Both the position numbers and the translations under genes were made by a program. DNA of 64,000 bases, from the NCBI RefSeq assembly GCF_000425125.1, contig NZ_KE384309.1:83379-147378 (forward strand), in the 5' to 3' direction. Below, piece by piece: positions 60,241 to 64,000 of this stretch (the stretch's first letter is position 1; each line of letters opens with the position of its first letter). The DNA is from Paenibacillus taiwanensis DSM 18679. Its GTDB lineage: Bacteria > Bacillota > Bacilli > Paenibacillales > Paenibacillaceae. The notes beneath the pieces were generated by a model. That model made no database searches and was not told where the DNA came from. It was given only the letters and a program-made list of their open reading frames with translations.

Positions 60241-60800
60241 ATGTATGACTACTACCCAAGATATTATCATTATGATTTAAGGCAGGTTCCACTTGTTTGG
60301 ACACCAACGAGTGTGGCGTTAAACCAACAATTACGAGCTTTATGGGAGCAGCATGTGTACTGGACAAGATTGGTGGTAAACAGTATCGTTGGTAGACAGC
60401 CGGATGAAACTGAAACGATTGCCAGGCTCCTTCGAAACACCGATGATTTTGCGGCTGCGCTTAAACCGTTGTATGGGCCAACTGCTGCGAACAAGTTTGC
60501 GGAGTTGTTTCGACGCCATTTGACGATCGCGGCGGAGCTTGTTAAGGAATTACAAGCGAGTAATACCTCAGCAGCGGTGGTATGCGAATGCAGATGATAT
60601 CTGAATTCTTCGGGACCATTAATCCGTATTGGTCGAGAGAAGAATGGAGGAAGATGCTCTACAAACATTTTGACCTGCTGAGCAGTGAAGTTTCTACCCA
60701 GCTTGCTGGATACTTGAATCATCAATTGTGCACAGGCATACATTTTAAAAACGGGCTTCCAAAAAAGGGTGCATCCCAATTAACGAATCCCTATAAATAG
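60241..60800 (+). pseudogene. Frameshifted gene of a helical Bacillales protein family
   Basis: The first part (60241-60597) encodes a helical protein (LWEQHVYWTRLVVNSI, ETIARLLRNTDDFAAALKPLYG, HLTIAAELVKEL). The continuation of the same family lies in the other frames: RWYANADDI around 60576-60602, then SEFFGTINPYWSREEWRKMLYKH to 60800. Two frame changes are needed, one in a GCAGCGG stretch near 60574 and one near 60601 where two bases seem lost from a TC repeat. The family is widespread in Bacillales with no known function. Two overlapping small genes are less likely. Confidence 0.6.
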
Positions 60801-60803
60801 ACG

Positions 60804-60853
60804 AAAGAACCTCCAAATCCACGTATAAAGTGTGGACAAAGAGGTTCTTTTTT
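60804..60853 (+). terminator. Terminator after the frameshifted gene
   Basis: AAAGAACCTC at 60804-60813 pairs with GAGGTTCTTT at 60841-60850, followed by T residues; the loop has its own CCAC/GTGG stem. Confidence 0.88.
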
Positions 60854-60958
60854 ATGCCGAGCTGTATAACAAAGTGGGGATTAAAAATTTTAACTATGAC
60901 TTTTGGGACGCTGCTTATTGGCAGAGCGGGTTACTAATCGTAAACCCGACAGGTCCTG

Positions 60959-61363
60959 CTATTGTTTAATACGTTTACCAAGCAAAATGAGAAGCCAAAT
61001 GAGACCTGCCCCAAGTATCGTATGTCCAAGTCCTGCGGCGTGGCTAAGTCCGTTTAGGGTAAGTTCATTCACTTGACCGATACCGCGAGCGACCATCGTT
61101 GAAATGGTGAACAGCAGGCCTAGATTGTAAACGTAGTACCACGCTTTGAACGAGCGCGCTTCGTGAACGGCAAACAATTTGCCGAGAATTAGCACAATCA
61201 AAAAGAAGAGAAAGCCGAGCACTAATACATGCGTATGCACCCCTCTTAGCAACGTCTGGCCGTCAAATTCACTCCACTTTGTATATTCTCGATAAAATAC
61301 ACCGCTGATGAGCCCGAGAATGACATAGAAAAACGAAGTATAGTAAAGTTGTTTTAATTTCAT
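60959..61363 (-). CDS. DUF2871 family membrane protein
   Basis: This 134-residue membrane protein has four hydrophobic helices and matches the DUF2871 family (YVILGLISGVFYREYTKW, VHTHVLVLGFLFF, LNGLSHAAGLGHTILGAG). Its conserved histidines recall heme-binding membrane proteins, but function is unknown. It begins 14 bases after the stop of the MMPL gene, and its AAGGAGG lies in that gap, so the two form an operon. Confidence 0.75.
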   Translation of the reverse strand: MKLKQLYYTSFFYVILGLISGVFYREYTKWSEFDGQTLLRGVHTHVLVLGFLFFLIVLILGKLFAVHEARSFKAWYYVYNLGLLFTISTMVARGIGQVNELTLNGLSHAAGLGHTILGAGLIWLLILLGKRIKQ

Positions 61364-61377
61364 GAGTAAATGCCTCC

Positions 61378-63621
61378 TTAGGATGATTGTGCCCGATTAG
61401 GATGGTTGGATTTCTGTTGCTTACGATTTGTAAACAAACCTTCAAAGCCAATAAATAAAGCCGGCAGCAGTATGCCGCGAATGAAAAATGTATCCAGCAA
61501 AATGCCCAATACCATCGTTGCACCAAATAACATAAGCTCTTGTAGTGGTTGTGTGGATAACACACCAAAGGTCGCGGCTAGAATAACACCTGCGGAAGAG
61601 ATAACACCGCCTGTCTTGAATACGCCTCGCTGCACAGCATCTTTCCACGAGTAGTGCTGCGCCTCCTCTCGGATACGTGTTACAAGCATAATGCTGTAGT
61701 CGATGCCAAGGGCTACCATAAAGAGCAATGTATATACAGGCAAACGGTAACTAATCGCGTCGAGTCCGAGCATTTGTTGGAATATAAACCAACTAGCACC
61801 TAGTGTCGTTGCATACGATAGCAGCATCGTCCCTACCATGATGACGGAGGTGCTAATGGAACGGGTTAGTGCTGTAAGCATAAGAAGTAAGGTGATCGTG
61901 ATTGCTACAAATATAAACATCGTGTCACGATTGTTCATTTGTTGCACATCGGCTTGTACGGCTGTCTGTCCTGCAAAATGAAGCTTATAGTCCGATGGAG
62001 CAAGATCAGCATCCTTCAGCCATTCAGCGCTTGCTTGGCGCCATTTAGCGAGCTGATTAATGGATTCAACACTATACGGATCTCCATCTATAATTAATTG
62101 GCCTGTTAATGATGTGCCATCCGTTGACCATGCTAATTTATCTTTATTCGGACCGTTGCCGCGTACGTTACTCCATGAGAAGGAATAAACCCCCTTCTGC
62201 TTGGCAACATTTTGTTCTACTAGCTTTAGTTTCGTTGTAAGGTCTTGAAGTGCTGCTGCGTCAGCAGGCTTATTTGCTGCTTCTACGAGCACTGTAACAG
62301 GAGCCAGTTGTCCTGGTGGATATGCTTCTGACATTTGTTCAAAGCCTACACGAGCGCCCATCTCCTTTGGAAAGGAATGGAGCAGATTGTAGGAGTATTT
62401 CATAGAAAAGGCGTTAGTCCCGATTGCAGCAAGCACAATCAACATCACAAGTGCTATTGTGCGGGGACGTTTTGTAATCCCTTGGCTAATACGATACCAA
62501 ATGCCTTGATTGTTTACTTGATGCTGGTTTGCGGGTTCAAAGCGGACTTTGGCTTGGAGTGGCCAGAAACTGGTGCGCCCTGCCACCGCAAATACAGCTG
62601 GTATTAACGTAAGTCCTGCGGCGATCATCCATAAGATGGCGATCGTGAACACACCTGCAAAAGCGTGATAAGGCTTAAATACAGTACCGAACAAAACTAG
62701 CATGGCAATAAGAATGGTTCCTCCGCTGAACAGAATAGCTTCAGCGACTCCTTTTACGGCTTGCTGCATGGCAACGAATTGTGATGGATGCCCTCTTAAT
62801 TCCTCGCGATATCTCGAAAAGATAAATAGGCAGTAGTCGGTTAATACGGCAAATAGCAGCACCAGCATAATGGACGTTGCAGAACGGTCAATCGTCATCC
62901 AGCCATTCATACCGAAGAGACCTAGTGTCCGATCTACGCCCTGATAAACGACGCCCGCAATGAGGAGCGGCAAAATGGCCAATAAAGGTGAACGGTAGAT
63001 GAGAATAAGCAGCACAAGGATCAGTGCAACGGTGGCGGCCATTAAAACAAAGTCCGCATTGCGGAACAAGCGAGACGTATCTGCTGCGATGCCCGCAGGC
63101 CCTGTCACATTCAGTTCAAGTCCTTGTGAACTTATGCTGTTGGCCTGATCAGTTAGCTTATCGAGAGTAGTGCCCAACACTTTTGTATCCATACCTTGCT
63201 TCAGACTGACATGAAACAGCAAGGTGGTGCGATCTTTAGACAAGAAGGCGTTTTGTGCAGCTTCTGGGAGTTGATGAAAGGGCAGGGTAGCTGTGACTTC
63301 TGCAGGTCGCTGATCCGACGCCAGCCATTTGCTCCATTGGGCTACATGTTGTATATCTTCTTTGGTCATGCCCTCACTTCTATGAAATACAAATAAAGCA
63401 GGTAGTCCATTATCTGAAGGGAACTGCTGAGCTAGTATTTGACTAGCTTCTTCAGACAAGGAAGCATTAAAGGCTGAGCCTTCTCCGGTTTGTACGGCGT
63501 AAGATTTGGATGAAGGTGAAAGTGCGCTTAGTAATACGATAACGGTAAGCCAGATCGCGATTATGCTCCACGCCCGCTTACGAGTTGAGATAACATTAGC
63601 AACGCTTTGAATGCGTAACAT
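61378..63621 (-). CDS. MMPL/RND-family membrane transporter
   Basis: This 747-residue transporter belongs to the MMPL family, resembling B. subtilis YdfJ. It has the duplicated layout: an N-terminal helix, an extracellular domain (about residues 40-175), a first membrane block of five or six helices (about 180-360), a second extracellular domain (about 410-550) and a second membrane block. The proton-relay motif ALGIDYSIMLVTR is near residue 645 and its counterpart LTDYCLFIFSR near 260. It probably exports lipids or drugs. GAGGGGAG precedes the ATG. Confidence 0.9.
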   Translation of the reverse strand: MLRIQSVANVISTRKRAWSIIAIWLTVIVLLSALSPSSKSYAVQTGEGSAFNASLSEEASQILAQQFPSDNGLPALFVFHRSEGMTKEDIQHVAQWSKWLASDQRPAEVTATLPFHQLPEAAQNAFLSKDRTTLLFHVSLKQGMDTKVLGTTLDKLTDQANSISSQGLELNVTGPAGIAADTSRLFRNADFVLMAATVALILVLLILIYRSPLLAILPLLIAGVVYQGVDRTLGLFGMNGWMTIDRSATSIMLVLLFAVLTDYCLFIFSRYREELRGHPSQFVAMQQAVKGVAEAILFSGGTILIAMLVLFGTVFKPYHAFAGVFTIAILWMIAAGLTLIPAVFAVAGRTSFWPLQAKVRFEPANQHQVNNQGIWYRISQGITKRPRTIALVMLIVLAAIGTNAFSMKYSYNLLHSFPKEMGARVGFEQMSEAYPPGQLAPVTVLVEAANKPADAAALQDLTTKLKLVEQNVAKQKGVYSFSWSNVRGNGPNKDKLAWSTDGTSLTGQLIIDGDPYSVESINQLAKWRQASAEWLKDADLAPSDYKLHFAGQTAVQADVQQMNNRDTMFIFVAITITLLLMLTALTRSISTSVIMVGTMLLSYATTLGASWFIFQQMLGLDAISYRLPVYTLLFMVALGIDYSIMLVTRIREEAQHYSWKDAVQRGVFKTGGVISSAGVILAATFGVLSTQPLQELMLFGATMVLGILLDTFFIRGILLPALFIGFEGLFTNRKQQKSNHPNRAQSS

Positions 63622-64000
63622 AAGAGAAAAACTCCCCTCACAACTTGATGAAGGAAGTATATCTCGCCAAGATGAACGGAATGTGAACGGAGTGTTACAT
63701 TCATCAAGGCAGTAATCGGACGATAGTCTGCTGGCGCTAATCGACTTGTGCCTATCGCTACGCAGGGGCGACTAGACGCGAGCAAGTGCTAGTAAAGCGA
63801 GAGGTGCCAAGCATGAGAACGGCAGGTATGTAAGCCGCCCGCAAGTCTCCGGCAAGCTGCCCGCAACGGCGTCATTTCCGCCTTATTAGTGCCGCGGAGG
63901 CGAAAAACGCGCGCGATAAGGCGAGAAAGCCGCCTTATGCAAGCGAAAGAGCGCGCCGCGTGGCGGCAGAAAGCCGAAGTAAGGCGTCATTTCCGCCTTA
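63622..64000. other. Right-edge non-coding region
   Basis: No gene is seen in the last 379 bases. The first part is upstream sequence of the MMPL gene; the rest is much more GC-rich than the rest of the window and holds three related short palindromes (63868, 63916, 63980). Confidence 0.5.
63868..64000. repeat. Short palindromic repeats with TAAGGCG/CGCCTTA arms
   Basis: Hairpins of the form TAAGGCG-N7-CGCCTTA occur at 63980-64000 (loop TCATTTC) and 63916-63938 (loop AGAAAGC, 8-bp arms). A partial one at 63868-63885 has the same right half. The 18-mer GGCGTCATTTCCGCCTTA is repeated exactly at 63868 and 63983. They resemble REP-type interspersed palindromes and may continue past the window. 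Confidence 0.7.

Noticed and set aside
60270..60779. Open frame of 169 codons on the minus strand across the frameshifted gene
   Set aside because: It has no ribosome binding site and its protein resembles nothing; the plus strand carries recognisable family sequence in three frames.

Overview
The window reads as chromosomal DNA of a low-to-medium GC Gram-positive spore-former, most likely Paenibacillus or a close relative. Nearly every gene has a strong AGGAGG-type ribosome binding site, intrinsic terminators are abundant, and several gene neighbourhoods match Bacillales (NifU-like yutI, yuzB, yutJ and the HesB/IscA protein; a DUF2515 protein; MetNIQ behind a SAM-I riboswitch). MqnE and a UbiD-family decarboxylase point to menaquinone synthesis by the futalosine route. 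I saw no rRNA, tRNA, CRISPR array, prophage or intact insertion sequence.

Layout. 0-2.7 kb: ATPase and two permeases of a manganese-type ABC importer. 3-6 kb: HAD phosphatase, DUF456 membrane protein and a MurJ/SpoVB-like flippase. 6.1-15.9 kb: a maltodextrin island with binding protein, two permeases, a neopullulanase, a LacI-family regulator, two tandem esterases with carbohydrate-binding-like tails and a secreted protein. The same 14-bp palindrome sits at the start of transcription of the transporter operon and of the LacI gene. 16.4-25.3 kb: an OmpR-type two-component system, three tandem membrane-anchored alpha/beta hydrolases and a serine hydrolase. All four effector genes carry the same 42-bp promoter element with two 11-bp-spaced TTCAT repeats, so they look like one regulon. 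25.4-32.7 kb: a secreted metallopeptidase with two discoidin domains, a second serine hydrolase, and an ECF sigma factor overlapping a very large DUF4179 anti-sigma factor.

33-48 kb is mostly housekeeping: acetyltransferase, DUF2515, thioredoxin-like protein, heme A synthase, UbiD decarboxylase, HEPN-like protein, methionine importer with riboswitch, a short-chain dehydrogenase, and a glycerate cassette (CdaR-type regulator, GntP permease, glycerate kinase). 48-54 kb: an FHA plus winged-helix regulator divergent from a subclass B1 metallo-beta-lactamase lipoprotein, then the iron-sulfur and NADH dehydrogenase genes and mqnE. 54-64 kb is more accessory and more AT-rich: a solitary HicB, an XRE-cupin regulator with an MFS exporter, a deleted acetyltransferase pseudogene, a nucleoside hydrolase with a divergent YeiL-like regulator, small proteins, a frameshifted gene, an MMPL transporter operon and a cluster of short palindromic repeats at the right edge.

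The most unusual unit is the two-component system with its four-promoter regulon of surface hydrolases. Its function is unknown; sensing of and defence against a cell-wall- or membrane-active compound is a reasonable guess. Also notable are the B1 metallo-beta-lactamase that lacks the usual substrate-binding lysine, and the HicB gene whose ribosome binding site lies inside a terminator hairpin.
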